Origin: JACVRN01 sp036403815 | GTDB lineage: Bacteria > Acidobacteriota > Blastocatellia > Pyrinomonadales > Pyrinomonadaceae | Length of the DNA stretch: 64,000 nucleotides | Reading direction: 5' to 3' | Assembly: GCA_036403815.1 (NCBI GenBank) | Contig: DASWQH010000055.1 | Span: 31,129 to 95,128 of the forward strand | Shown: piece by piece, positions 7,641-15,773 of the stretch | How the letters are laid out: every line of letters begins with the position of its first letter | Numbering within the stretch: the stretch's first letter is position 1 | Made by a program: the position numbers and the translations under genes | Notes under the pieces: generated by a model | The model's input: only the letters and a program-made list of their open reading frames with translations | The model's database searches: none | Told to the model about the DNA's origin: nothing

Positions 7641-8939
7641 TCATCTTCCTACTCCAATGTAATCGAAGCCAAGCTCGCGCATGGAATCGGGTTCGTAGAT
7701 ATTTCTGAGGTCTGCGATTTTGGGCGCACGCATCAACTGTCGTATTCGCTGCATGTCGAGCGCTCGAAACTGATTCCATTCGGTCATGAAGACGAGCGCG
7801 TCCGCACCATCGACCGTTTCATACTCGTCTTCTGTGTAAACGATTTCCGGGAGAATCTTTTTTGCTTCTGCCATTGCCACAGGATCATAGGCGCGCACCC
7901 TTGCGCCGCGCTCAAGCAACCCGCGTATGATCTCAACGGAAGGGGCTTCGCGCATATCGTCCGTCTCAGGTTTGAAGGCGAGGCCGAGCACGGCAATTGT
8001 CTTGTCCTGAAGCTCGCCCACAAGCTTCTCTATCTTTGGAATCATGAGGGAGCGCTGCCTGTGGTTAACTTCAATCACGGAATCAACAATGCGGGATTCT
8101 GAATTGAAAGAGCGCGCCATAGCAGCCAGAGCGCGAATGTCCTTCGGAAAGCAGGAACCGCCGAAGCCCGGCCCCGGATGCAGGAACTTGCTGCCGATGC
8201 GTCGATCCATCCCCATTGCCTTCGCCACATCATGCACATCACACCCGATTGCATCGCACAGGTTGGCGATTTCGTTGATGAAAGAGATTTTCGTTGCGAG
8301 GAAAGCGTTGGCGGCATACTTTGTCAGCTCAGCGCCTTCCAGAGAAGTGATGACAAACGGAGTCTCTATGAGATAAAGCGGGCGATAAAGATCGCGCATT
8401 ATCGCTATGGCTTCTTCATCGTGGCTGCCTATGACGACGCGGTCTGGACGCATAAAGTCGTTGATGGCCGCGCCCTCGCGCAGGAATTCAGGGTTAGAGA
8501 CGATGCCGAAATTGAAATGCTTCTTCTGATGCTCGCGTATCAGCTTTCTAATGCGCTCGCCCGTTCCTATGGGCACGGTGGATTTGGTGACAACCACCTT
8601 GTAACCGTTCATGTGCTCGCCTATAGAGCGCGCTACATTGTCTATGAATCCCAGATCAGCCGAGCCGTCCTCTTTGGGCGGCGTCCCGACGGCCAGGAAG
8701 ATGACCAGTGATTGCTCGACCGCCTGCTTGATGTCGGTAGTGAAATGCAGGCGGCCTGCCTGCATGTTCTTTATCACCAACTGCTCAAGACCCGGCTCGT
8801 AGATTGGCACGATGCCGTCAAGTAAACGAGCGATCTTTTCGCTGTCAACATCAACGCAGGTGACATCTACGCCAAACTCCGCAAAGCAAGCGCCCGTCAC
8901 TAAGCCCACATACCCCGTACCGATTACCGCAATGTGCAT
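7641..8939 (-). CDS. ugd: UDP-glucose 6-dehydrogenase
   Basis: 432 residues, normal for the family. It oxidises UDP-glucose to UDP-glucuronate with two NAD. It has the N-terminal Rossmann motif MHIAVIGTGYVGLVTGACF, the conserved SNPEFLREG, catalytic Cys in GFGGSCFPKDIRAL (about 255-268), and the C-terminal UDP-binding domain with LGLAFKPETDDMREAPS. It is the first gene of a unit reading toward the epimerase at 6587. Upstream is the terminator of the FecR-like gene, so its promoter should lie in 8940-8998. The product feeds capsule, exopolysaccharide or LPS sugars. Confidence 0.95.
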   Translation of the reverse strand: MHIAVIGTGYVGLVTGACFAEFGVDVTCVDVDSEKIARLLDGIVPIYEPGLEQLVIKNMQAGRLHFTTDIKQAVEQSLVIFLAVGTPPKEDGSADLGFIDNVARSIGEHMNGYKVVVTKSTVPIGTGERIRKLIREHQKKHFNFGIVSNPEFLREGAAINDFMRPDRVVIGSHDEEAIAIMRDLYRPLYLIETPFVITSLEGAELTKYAANAFLATKISFINEIANLCDAIGCDVHDVAKAMGMDRRIGSKFLHPGPGFGGSCFPKDIRALAAMARSFNSESRIVDSVIEVNHRQRSLMIPKIEKLVGELQDKTIAVLGLAFKPETDDMREAPSVEIIRGLLERGARVRAYDPVAMAEAKKILPEIVYTEDEYETVDGADALVFMTEWNQFRALDMQRIRQLMRAPKIADLRNIYEPDSMRELGFDYIGVGR

Positions 8940-8998
8940 TCTTCGTTACTGAAACTACTTCTTAAATTAGAACTCGCTCTTGTTTGAGTTGCAAAGGA

Positions 8999-9050
8999 AA
9001 ACCTTGCGGACTACGCAAAGCCTTAGAAGCAAGCGTAATCCGCAAGGTTA
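8999..9050 (-). terminator. Intrinsic terminator-like hairpin after the FecR-like gene
   Basis: AACCTTGCGGA-TACG (9000-9015) pairs with CGTAATCCGCAAGGTT (9034-9049), a stem of about 16 bp. On the minus strand the stem is followed by GTTTTCCTTT. It lies about 70 bp past the stop of the gene at 9121, in the right direction to end that transcript before ugd. Confidence 0.65.
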
Positions 9051-9120
9051 TAGTTCCATCCCAGTCAAGCGCCTTTGAAACTAGCGCCACGAGGGTTTCT
9101 GAGAAACTGATCTGTTTCTG

Positions 9121-9837
9121 TTACTTGGTCGGGCTGACAACCGTTACGTCCCCGCCGAAGTTCAGATCGTTGTTTTCGCTGAGGCCAGCGATGATGGCTG
9201 CTGCGACTGCACCGCCTGCTGCCAGCAGGAGAGCGGCCAATGCGCCACCACTGAGACCCTTCATGCCTTCGGTCTTCAAGCGCGTGCAGCGTGTGCCCGG
9301 TTGAGCCGTTCCAGCAGCAGCGTCCTGACCAGCAGCAACTTGCTGCGTTCTGTCACCGGCGCGAAGCTCGGTCTTTCCTGTCTGTGTTGCCGTGATGGTG
9401 TTACCGCATTCCAGGTCAATCGTAAACACATCGGCCTGCGCTATGTCGGAAACGACCGAAGCATCCCTCGTGGTAAAGGTAGTGGCGATGCCCTGCGGAA
9501 CTGAGACCTGTAAGCGTCCGCTGTCGAGAGCACCAGAGATGCTGTTCTCAGTGAAGCTGACCTTCAAGGTCGTGCCCGGAAGCAATTCGAGACGGCCAAG
9601 TTTACCAAGGCTGACGACGGCGCTGGAATTCTGTGACGTAACAATGGTGCTGTCCGAAAAAATGGTTGCACCGGAAATCGCATTCTGACCGTTAACAGTG
9701 ACCTTGCCCGAGACAGATAACTCGCCTGCCGGCCCTTGTTGTCCCGGTGCTGCCAGCGCAACCATCGAGTAAACACTCAAGACGGCAATTGCCAGGCAGA
9801 ACGCGATGGACTTTCGACTCCAAGTTCTGCTGATCAT
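9121..9837 (-). CDS. Exported FecR-like domain protein
   Basis: 238 residues with a strong start (GGGAGGAG, 6 nt before ATG). A signal peptide covers about 1-30 (AFCLAIAVLSVYSMVALAA). Residues about 45-165 match the FecR fold: GATIFSDSTIVTSQNSSAV, LGRLELLPGTTLKVS, LDSGRLQVSVPQG and TTRDASVVSDIAQADVF, a beta-helical pattern with G-x-h turns. A C-terminal hydrophobic segment (about 195-217, ALAALLLAAGGAVAAAII) could be a membrane anchor. FecR domains occur in signalling proteins and in envelope proteins of unknown role; no partner sigma factor is adjacent. It has its own downstream terminator, so it is probably monocistronic. Confidence 0.7.
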   Translation of the reverse strand: MISRTWSRKSIAFCLAIAVLSVYSMVALAAPGQQGPAGELSVSGKVTVNGQNAISGATIFSDSTIVTSQNSSAVVSLGKLGRLELLPGTTLKVSFTENSISGALDSGRLQVSVPQGIATTFTTRDASVVSDIAQADVFTIDLECGNTITATQTGKTELRAGDRTQQVAAGQDAAAGTAQPGTRCTRLKTEGMKGLSGGALAALLLAAGGAVAAAIIAGLSENNDLNFGGDVTVVSPTK

Positions 9838-10280
9838 TAATTCTCCTCCCGTAAAGTGAAAAAAGTGTGAATAGCGCGCAGCGAATCCTTGTGGGAGACG
9901 TTGTGGTCTTCTCGCCCGAGACCGTCTCTAATCATACAGAAGACCGCCCGCGCTGAAACATCCTGATTAAAAAAGCTGGCAAAACAAGCCTCTTGGGCTT
10001 TTATGTCTTGGCCTTTTTACACGAATCCAAGCCCCATGTCAATAAACATTTGTGTAAAAGTGCGCCCCCAAGCAGCTTTTTTTACAGCGATTTCCCGTGG
10101 GCAAGCCGTATGCCGCCATGCCTCATGCCCCTTGCTGGCTCCCGCGCTTCGAATGCCCTTCAACCCGACCTTCATGGCTGCCGCTCACACGCCCCGTGGG
10201 CAAATATCCCGGTTTGTACCCGACGAGTAGAGTATTGCAGAGGTTGTCAGCTCTTTTACACGGCCTCGCTCAGAGCGACT
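9838..10280. other. 443-bp intergenic region without a supported gene
   Basis: Between two minus-strand genes. The first 20 bases hold the ribosome-binding site of the FecR-like gene. Around 9895-9932 there is a partly self-complementary stretch (GAGACG ... CGTCTC). Overlapping plus-strand ORFs in 9993-10354 have no family resemblance, no ribosome-binding site and mutually exclusive frames, so they are not called. The region probably carries the FecR-like gene's promoter, but I could not single out a convincing -35/-10 pair. Confidence 0.45.
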
Positions 10281-11390
10281 TCAGTCCCTGTAAATCGCCA
10301 CAAACGGCTTGCCGTCCGCGCCGATTGAGCCGCGATACATGCCCGCGGTGGTAAAGGGCATACTAATCTGGCCGTTGCGGTCAATGGCAATAAGGCCGCC
10401 TTTGCCCCCAATCTTATCCACCTTATCGAGCACAGTCTGCGTAGCCTCTTTAAGCGATAGGCCACGATATTCGACCATTGCGGAGATGTCGTACGCTACG
10501 ACTGATCGTATGAAATATTCGCCGTCGCCTGTGCAGGAGACGGCGCAGGTACGGTTATTAGCGTAAGTCCCGGCTCCTATGATGGGCGAGTCGCCAACAC
10601 GCCCAAACTTTTTGTTGCTTATTCCGCCTGTAGAAGTTCCAGCCGAAAGATTTCCCGCCCTGTCCAGAGCCACAGCGCCGACCGTCCCGTATTTCTCAGG
10701 CTCAACGGTTGAAGCAACAGGTTCGTAAAGAGGCTCTCTGTAGAAGTGGCTCTGTTTTTTCTGCTGCTCCTCCTCTTTCTTTTTCTGTAGTTCTTTCAGG
10801 CGGCGCTCTGTCAGGAAGTATTCGTTCGGCATCATCTCAATGCCTAGTTGTTTGGCGAAATCCTCCGCGCCTTCGCTGACCATCATGACATGCGGCGATT
10901 TTTCCATCACGAGCCGCGCCAGGCTGATTGGATTTTTGATGTGCTTCAGGGAAGCGACCGCACCGGCCTTGAGCGTGCTTCCCTCCATGATGGAAGCGTC
11001 CAGTTCGACTGTGCCGACAGAGGTCAGCACCGCTCCCTTCCCTGCATTAAAGAGCGGAGAGTCTTCCAAAAGTCTAATCGCCGCCTCAATCGCATCAAGC
11101 CCCGGCTTTCCGTCCTTCAGGATTTGATAGCCTAAGAGGAGCGCCTCTTTAAGCTTGGCCTGATAACTCGCTTCGAGTTCCGGCGTCATGTTCTGCCGGG
11201 TGATCGTGCCCGCGCCGCCATGCATGACGAAGCGGAACGAGGCTGGAGTCTTGTTCGATTGTTTTTTAGAGTTTGAGACAGCGCCCTGCCCCTGCGCTCC
11301 ACTGTGCAGATTGGCGGCGAGCGCTGCGGCTCCGCCTAAACTGATCGCCGCCTCGCCCAAAAATTTTCTACGACTCTTTTCTAGCTTCAT
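10281..11390 (-). CDS. iaaA: Isoaspartyl peptidase / type III L-asparaginase with a twin-arginine signal
   Basis: 369 residues from the ATG at 11390 (an upstream in-frame GTG at 11405 is possible). It is an N-terminal-nucleophile hydrolase that self-cleaves before a Thr and then hydrolyses isoaspartyl dipeptides or asparagine. The cleavage site is EKYGTVGAVALD (Thr about 236 here), followed by AGTSTGGISNKKFGRVGDSP and GAGTYANN, all diagnostic. The first residues, KSRRKFLGEAAISLGG, form a twin-arginine motif and hydrophobic core, so export of the folded proenzyme through Tat is likely, as for many bacterial homologues. A Lys/Glu/Gln-rich linker (KKKEEEQQKKQ) lies just before the cleavage site. 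The gene is preceded by the two unknown genes at 11.5-12.5 kb in the same direction. Confidence 0.88.
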   Translation of the reverse strand: MKLEKSRRKFLGEAAISLGGAAALAANLHSGAQGQGAVSNSKKQSNKTPASFRFVMHGGAGTITRQNMTPELEASYQAKLKEALLLGYQILKDGKPGLDAIEAAIRLLEDSPLFNAGKGAVLTSVGTVELDASIMEGSTLKAGAVASLKHIKNPISLARLVMEKSPHVMMVSEGAEDFAKQLGIEMMPNEYFLTERRLKELQKKKEEEQQKKQSHFYREPLYEPVASTVEPEKYGTVGAVALDRAGNLSAGTSTGGISNKKFGRVGDSPIIGAGTYANNRTCAVSCTGDGEYFIRSVVAYDISAMVEYRGLSLKEATQTVLDKVDKIGGKGGLIAIDRNGQISMPFTTAGMYRGSIGADGKPFVAIYRD

Positions 11391-11487
11391 TTGATGTATG
11401 AACACACCCCCGTCCGTGTGCTGAATCTAAGGTGCTTGAGATTTGTAGAGCTTTGAAAGGGAACGCATGAAATGTTAGCAGAAGGCG

Positions 11488-11533
11488 CGTAAATCGTAAA
11501 TCGATAAAACCGTTCTACGATTCACGATTTACG
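11488..11533. repeat. Short heptamer inverted repeat
   Basis: Arms 11488-11503 and 11518-11533 (16 bp, one mismatch) are built from CGTAAAT words, with a 14-nt loop. The right arm contains the stop codon of the 11529 gene (TAA on the minus strand, 11529-11531). It lies between that gene and iaaA. Confidence 0.75.
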
Positions 11534-11939
11534 TCTTTTCCTGCATCTCTTCGTAGACGCGCCCGGCGCGCTCGGCTAAAGCTGTAGGGACGATGATGTG
11601 GTAGGGATGCTTGGCGGCGAAGGAATGGCGGCGCTGCACCTGTGCGCCCAGAGCGGCGAAGACGGCAACGGCATGCTCGTCCGTCAGTTGTTCGACACCG
11701 AAGGTTTCCGATGCACGCCGTAGAGCGCCGCGAAGGCGATCCAGCGGCAGGTCACGCTCGGCCAGAACTTTCCCACGCGCCTGAAAATTTCCGAGCGCAT
11801 AGAGAACCAGTCGCTCGTCATCCACGGCGCTCTGCTTTGATTGCCTGTCGAAGAGTGTCGGCTGGCGCATGGCGTTCAATCGGGACAGAAAAGGGAAAAC
11901 TTCATGGCGAACTTGCGCGACGCGGTCTTGTGCCGTCAC
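11529..11939 (-). CDS. Conserved-looking small protein of unknown function
   Basis: 136 residues, GTG start, overlapping the 3' end of the upstream gene by 38 bp in another frame, which suggests translational coupling. The protein is Arg/Ala-rich, without signal peptide or membrane helix, and predicted mostly helical (VLAERDLPLDRLRGALRRA, EHAVAVFAALGAQV). The C-terminal part HPYHIIVPTALAERAGRVYEEM is the most motif-like stretch. I do not recognise a family. The stop codon is provided by the arm of the inverted repeat at 11488-11533. Codon use (G/C in third positions) agrees with a real gene. Confidence 0.5.
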   Translation of the reverse strand: MTAQDRVAQVRHEVFPFLSRLNAMRQPTLFDRQSKQSAVDDERLVLYALGNFQARGKVLAERDLPLDRLRGALRRASETFGVEQLTDEHAVAVFAALGAQVQRRHSFAAKHPYHIIVPTALAERAGRVYEEMQEKT

Positions 11940-12498
11940 CCGCGGCTGTCGTAGATGGCTGAGCAGGTGACGATGGCGGCGCAGTTTTATCGTCCGAAGC
12001 CTGCGCTCGCTTCTCTTTTTTCATCAGCTCGGCCTGCTCGTAAGGGTCTAGACGCGCAAAGATGTAGAAAATTTCTACAGAGCGAACAGTCCCCAGATAA
12101 CGATAGGTGTTGTTGATGACTTCGCCCATGCGCAAACTGGCAGCACTCGGCGGGCGCTCGAAGAGATTCTTCATCTCGTCTCGCGTGGCCGCTTCAAGCT
12201 CCGGCAGGTAATCATTGCCGGATTCGCGCGCGATGCGAATGGCTGTCTGGCGGAGCGCACGTATGCGATTGGAATTGCGACGATAGTAGGCCGCAGAAAT
12301 TTCGCGACGGCTCTTACGGTCGTCAACGACCTCCTGCTCATCCCTTAGATACCCCAGATAAGCGCGCACCACAGGCCCGAACTCTTCCTCATCCACAGCC
12401 TCCTGCACACTCTGCGCTGCGGCCACTCCGCACCACAGCGAGCAGAACAGCGCAAGGACGAAAGCTCTGAAAACAGCCCGCTCTCTCTTCATCAACAC
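11902..12498 (-). CDS. Exported protein of unknown function
   Basis: 198 residues from GTG at 12498 (AGGG 6-7 nt upstream); an ATG at 12492 is the alternative. A signal peptide ends near AAAQS (about residue 29). The mature part is helical with a charged region: FGPVVRAYLGYLRDEQEVVDD, SAAYYRRNSNRIRALRQTAIR and VEIFYIFARLDPYEQAEL. It ends in a low-complexity tail rich in Pro, Ser, Thr and Arg, coded in the region that overlaps the next gene. I do not recognise the family. It probably forms a unit with the downstream 11529 gene. Confidence 0.6.
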   Translation of the reverse strand: MLMKRERAVFRAFVLALFCSLWCGVAAAQSVQEAVDEEEFGPVVRAYLGYLRDEQEVVDDRKSRREISAAYYRRNSNRIRALRQTAIRIARESGNDYLPELEAATRDEMKNLFERPPSAASLRMGEVINNTYRYLGTVRSVEIFYIFARLDPYEQAELMKKEKRAQASDDKTAPPSSPAQPSTTAAGDGTRPRRASSP

Positions 12499-12601
12499 AA
12501 GATGCCCTGAAGCGCGCTAAAAGATTAGGGGAAACGACGCGCGTGAACTCGCTGAAGTTTACCACGTCACTGGAATTTAGTCCCAAGTCCCAAGTCTGGG
12601 G

Positions 12602-12683
12602 AAGTCCCAAGACCCAAGTCCAAAGTCCCAGGTTAGAAACAGCTTTCTTTAACCTGGGACTTTGGACTTGGGTCTTGGGACTT
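12602..12683. repeat. Perfect 34-bp inverted repeat between divergent genes
   Basis: Arms 12602-12635 and 12650-12683 are perfectly complementary over 34 bp with a 14-nt loop. The words repeat every 7 nt (AAGTCCC, AAGACCC, AAGTCCA). A T-run follows the right arm (12684-12688). An extra partial word run lies at 12580-12597. Because the flanking genes diverge, this copy cannot be a terminator for either of them. Confidence 0.9.
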
Positions 12684-12732
12684 TTTTTCTTCGGCATGCG
12701 GTGTTAAATTTCAACCGCACGGCTTACATAAT

Positions 12733-13983
12733 ATGGCTGAAGATATAACGATTCAGGAATTTCAAGGCAGACGCATCGCGCTTGGCGTGACTGGAGGCAT
12801 CGCGGCTTATAAGGCTGCGGAAGTCCTGCGGGGTTTTCAGCGCGCAGGATGCAATGTGCGTGTGGCTATGACGCGGCGTGCGTGTGAGTTCATCGCGCCG
12901 CTCACCTTTCGAGCGCTTTCAGGCTCGCATGTCATAGTGGATGATTACGCGCCGGATAATCCAGATCCGATTGCTCACATCACCTTCTCGCAGACGATTG
13001 ACCTGCTCGTCGTAGCCCCGGCCACAGCCGACATCATAGCCAAGTTCGCTAACGGCATCGCAGACGATTTTCTGAGCACGACTTATCTGGCCTCGAACGC
13101 TCCTGTCCTCATCGCTCCGGCGATGAACACGACGATGTGGAATCACCCCGCGACGCAGCGTAATCTGGAACGACTGCGCGCAGACGGTGTTTATATAGTC
13201 GAGCCTGATGCGGGCGAGATGGCCTGCGGCACAATCGGGCCTGGGCGCTTGAGCGAGCCGGAAAGAATCGTCGCGGCGGCGCTTGATATTTTACGCGCGG
13301 GGACGCGTGCGCAGGATTTAGCTGGAGAAAGCGTGCTTATCACAGCAGGGGCTACGCGCGAGGAGATTGACCCTGTTCGCTTTCTGACCAACCGCTCCTC
13401 TGGCCGCATGGGCTTTGCGCTTGCGCGTGCCACACAGGAGCGCGGCGCAGAGGTTACAGTTGTCGCGGGCGCGACTGGTATTGACCCGCCCGCCGGTGTT
13501 AAGTTCGTGCGCGCGCTTTCGGCAGAGGAGATGCGCGAGGCGGTAATGAAAGAGATTCAGTCGGCAACAATCTTCATAGCCTCTGCCGCCGTCTCCGATT
13601 ATCGCCCGGCAAAACGCGCAGGCAGCAAGCTCAAGAAGACCGCCGAGAATCTGACACTAACACTTGAGCCAACCGTGGACATTCTCGCAGAAGTCGCCGC
13701 AGCGAAACAGAATGGCTTGCTCGTCGTGGGCTTTGCGGCGGAAACGGAAGATGTGCTCAATCATGCCCGGTCGAAACTTGAGCGCAAGCGATTGGACGCC
13801 ATCATCGCCAACGACATCACGCGCGAGGGCGCAGGCTTTGATGCGGAAACAAATATCATCACCATTATCACGCGTGACATGGATGCTCCCATAGAGCTAC
13901 CGCTGATGTCCAAGCTGGACGCTTCGCATCGCATCCTTGACGAGCTTGTGCGTCTTCGCCGCAACAGCGGACGCAATCCATAA
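12733..13983 (+). CDS. coaBC: Bifunctional phosphopantothenoylcysteine decarboxylase / phosphopantothenate-cysteine ligase
   Basis: 416 residues, normal length; performs two successive steps of coenzyme A synthesis. The N-terminal flavoprotein CoaC domain (about 10-190) shows LGVTGGIAAYKAAEVLR, the PAMNTTMWNHP motif, and the catalytic Cys in GEMACGTIGPGRLSEP. The C-terminal CoaB domain (about 200-410) begins with LITAGATREEIDPVRFLTNR, continues with SSGRMGFALA, and ends with the Lys-rich NDITREGAGFDAETN region. The ATG stands about 50 bp after the inverted repeat at 12602-12683. The kinase gene at 14016 follows after 32 bp and may be co-transcribed. Confidence 0.96.
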   Translation: MAEDITIQEFQGRRIALGVTGGIAAYKAAEVLRGFQRAGCNVRVAMTRRACEFIAPLTFRALSGSHVIVDDYAPDNPDPIAHITFSQTIDLLVVAPATADIIAKFANGIADDFLSTTYLASNAPVLIAPAMNTTMWNHPATQRNLERLRADGVYIVEPDAGEMACGTIGPGRLSEPERIVAAALDILRAGTRAQDLAGESVLITAGATREEIDPVRFLTNRSSGRMGFALARATQERGAEVTVVAGATGIDPPAGVKFVRALSAEEMREAVMKEIQSATIFIASAAVSDYRPAKRAGSKLKKTAENLTLTLEPTVDILAEVAAAKQNGLLVVGFAAETEDVLNHARSKLERKRLDAIIANDITREGAGFDAETNIITIITRDMDAPIELPLMSKLDASHRILDELVRLRRNSGRNP

Positions 13984-14015
13984 ACTATCAGGCGGCCTCG
14001 CGTCCAACCAAAATT

Positions 14016-15758
14016 ATGGCTGAGGATAAAAGCGCCCCTATCGATAAACCGTCTACACGCCGCGATCCATATCGGCTCACGGGCGAGATGTTCGGCGGGC
14101 GCTACCGTCTCGAAGCGTTCGCAGGCATGGGCAGTTTCGGTGCCGTCTATCGCGCGACAGACACAAGAGTGGGGCGCATGGTTGCCCTTAAGATTCTCAA
14201 GCCTGATCTGGGCGATGACGAAGCGACCGAAGCGCACGAGTTGTTTCAGCGTGAAGCTATCACTGCCGGACGATTGATACATCCGCATATCGTCGCCCTG
14301 ACGGATGTGGGCGAAGAAGTTGGCTTCTCTTACCTGATAATGGAATGGCTGGAAGGATGCACGCTCGAAGACGAGATGCGCGCCCGCGCGCCTTTTTCCC
14401 CTGAAGAAACGCTCTCGCTGCTTGCCCCCATCTCGGACGCGCTTGCTGCGGCGCACGACGCAGGAGTTATTCACCGCGACATCAAGCCTTCAAACATCCA
14501 TCTGGGCAGACGAGACCGCCTTTTCGTCAAAGTGCTGGATTTCGGCATCGCCAAGGTGGTCACGTCATCTACGGCAGTTGCAGCGAGCCGCATTGCAGGC
14601 ACTGTCGCTTATATGTCGCCCGAACAAATCATAGGCAGCCGCATTGATCGTCGCACGGACATCTACTCTCTAGGCATCCTGCTCTACCAAATGCTCACAG
14701 GCGAGTTACCCTTTAAGGGCGAATCGCACGGCCATATTATTCAGCAGCACATAGCCGCCCAGCCGCCGCCTCTGCACGAGTCTAGGCCAGACCTTTCCTT
14801 TACCCTCTCCAACGTCATACAGCGCGCGCTAAGCAAGCTTCCGGAAGCCAGACAACAATCGGCGCGTGAGCTTTATTCCGAATTTGCAGACGCGCTTAAA
14901 AGCCCCGTTGTCCAATCAGCACCAAGGGCTACTCCCTCATCCGAACGGAAGACGGAAGTCTTAACGCCTCATCTGCCGCCCACAGTCATGGCTGAACAGC
15001 AGGTTGAGCCTCCGCCTGTGGCTAGAGCCAACCAATATCATCCTGTCTCAGGCCCGATTCAAGTTGCGTCTCCCACTCCGACGAATCCGCAAGTCACAGC
15101 AGATACCGACTCCGCTGGATTGCCGCCACGCCCTGAAATCTCATCAGGCCCCAAACCGGAGGCAACCTCTTACTTCCCGCTTATAGGCACAATCGCCATT
15201 CCGCTCCTAGTCCTTTTAGCTGCACGCATGGTAATCGGCGATTGGTACTTTACGGACAATCCCCATTTCGGCTACGTGATGCTTGACCTGGCTGTCTTCG
15301 GTCTTTTGATGGGGACGGCTGTTTCTGTCTTACAGTGGTCTCGCCGCGAACGCTACTTCGCTCTTGGAGGCGCAGGCGCACTCTTTCTTTTAACCTACTT
15401 AGCTCCCAGCTTGATAAATGTGGCATGGCGCCTCGACGAAACAAATCGTTTACGCTACTTATTACTGCATAACATACTTATCGGCGCATTGATTGGTTTG
15501 GCCGTTTGCGCGCTCAGCCAGACTTTCAAGCTTTCGCCTGGAATCAAGACGTATCTGATTTGCGGAACATCCGGGGCGATCATCACGATGCTGTTATACT
15601 ATGTCTATCAACTGACGCAGTTTTCAAGGACGTATTCGGCCATCATGATTTTTTTTCACGACAAACTTAAAGCGTGGATGTTATCTGCCTTTATAGGTTT
15701 TCTTCTTAGCGTAATTGCTTATGCGATGAGAGCCAGCTATAAACAGAGTACGAAATAG
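14016..15758 (+). CDS. Ser/Thr protein kinase with a C-terminal six-helix membrane domain
   Basis: 580 residues. The Hanks-type kinase domain spans about 30-290: glycine loop GMGSFGAVYRA (37-47), Lys about 59 in VALKILK, HRDIKPSN (153-160), DFG (175-177), and YMSPEQ in the activation segment. All catalytic residues are present, so it should be active. A Pro/Ser/Thr-rich linker (about 295-380) follows. Then come about six hydrophobic helices (about 385-575), including YFPLIGTIAIPLLVLLAARM and SAFIGFLLSVIAYAM. This replaces the single helix plus PASTA repeats of PknB-type kinases. The kinase domain is predicted to be cytoplasmic, possibly with the membrane part as sensor. Substrate unknown; neighbours coaBC and DNA-repair genes give no strong hint. 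Confidence 0.88.
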   Translation: MAEDKSAPIDKPSTRRDPYRLTGEMFGGRYRLEAFAGMGSFGAVYRATDTRVGRMVALKILKPDLGDDEATEAHELFQREAITAGRLIHPHIVALTDVGEEVGFSYLIMEWLEGCTLEDEMRARAPFSPEETLSLLAPISDALAAAHDAGVIHRDIKPSNIHLGRRDRLFVKVLDFGIAKVVTSSTAVAASRIAGTVAYMSPEQIIGSRIDRRTDIYSLGILLYQMLTGELPFKGESHGHIIQQHIAAQPPPLHESRPDLSFTLSNVIQRALSKLPEARQQSARELYSEFADALKSPVVQSAPRATPSSERKTEVLTPHLPPTVMAEQQVEPPPVARANQYHPVSGPIQVASPTPTNPQVTADTDSAGLPPRPEISSGPKPEATSYFPLIGTIAIPLLVLLAARMVIGDWYFTDNPHFGYVMLDLAVFGLLMGTAVSVLQWSRRERYFALGGAGALFLLTYLAPSLINVAWRLDETNRLRYLLLHNILIGALIGLAVCALSQTFKLSPGIKTYLICGTSGAIITMLLYYVYQLTQFSRTYSAIMIFFHDKLKAWMLSAFIGFLLSVIAYAMRASYKQSTK

Positions 15759-15773
15759 CGCGGGACGAATAGA

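Noticed and set aside
9993..10354. Three overlapping plus-strand ORFs in the gap before iaaA
   Set aside because: Mutually exclusive frames, no ribosome-binding sites, Cys/Arg/Pro-rich compositions typical of non-coding GC-rich DNA.
12389..12697. Minus-strand ORF with repeated W/L/G words
   Set aside because: Much of it is the translated inverted repeat 12602-12683; the repetitive peptide reflects the 7-nt words.
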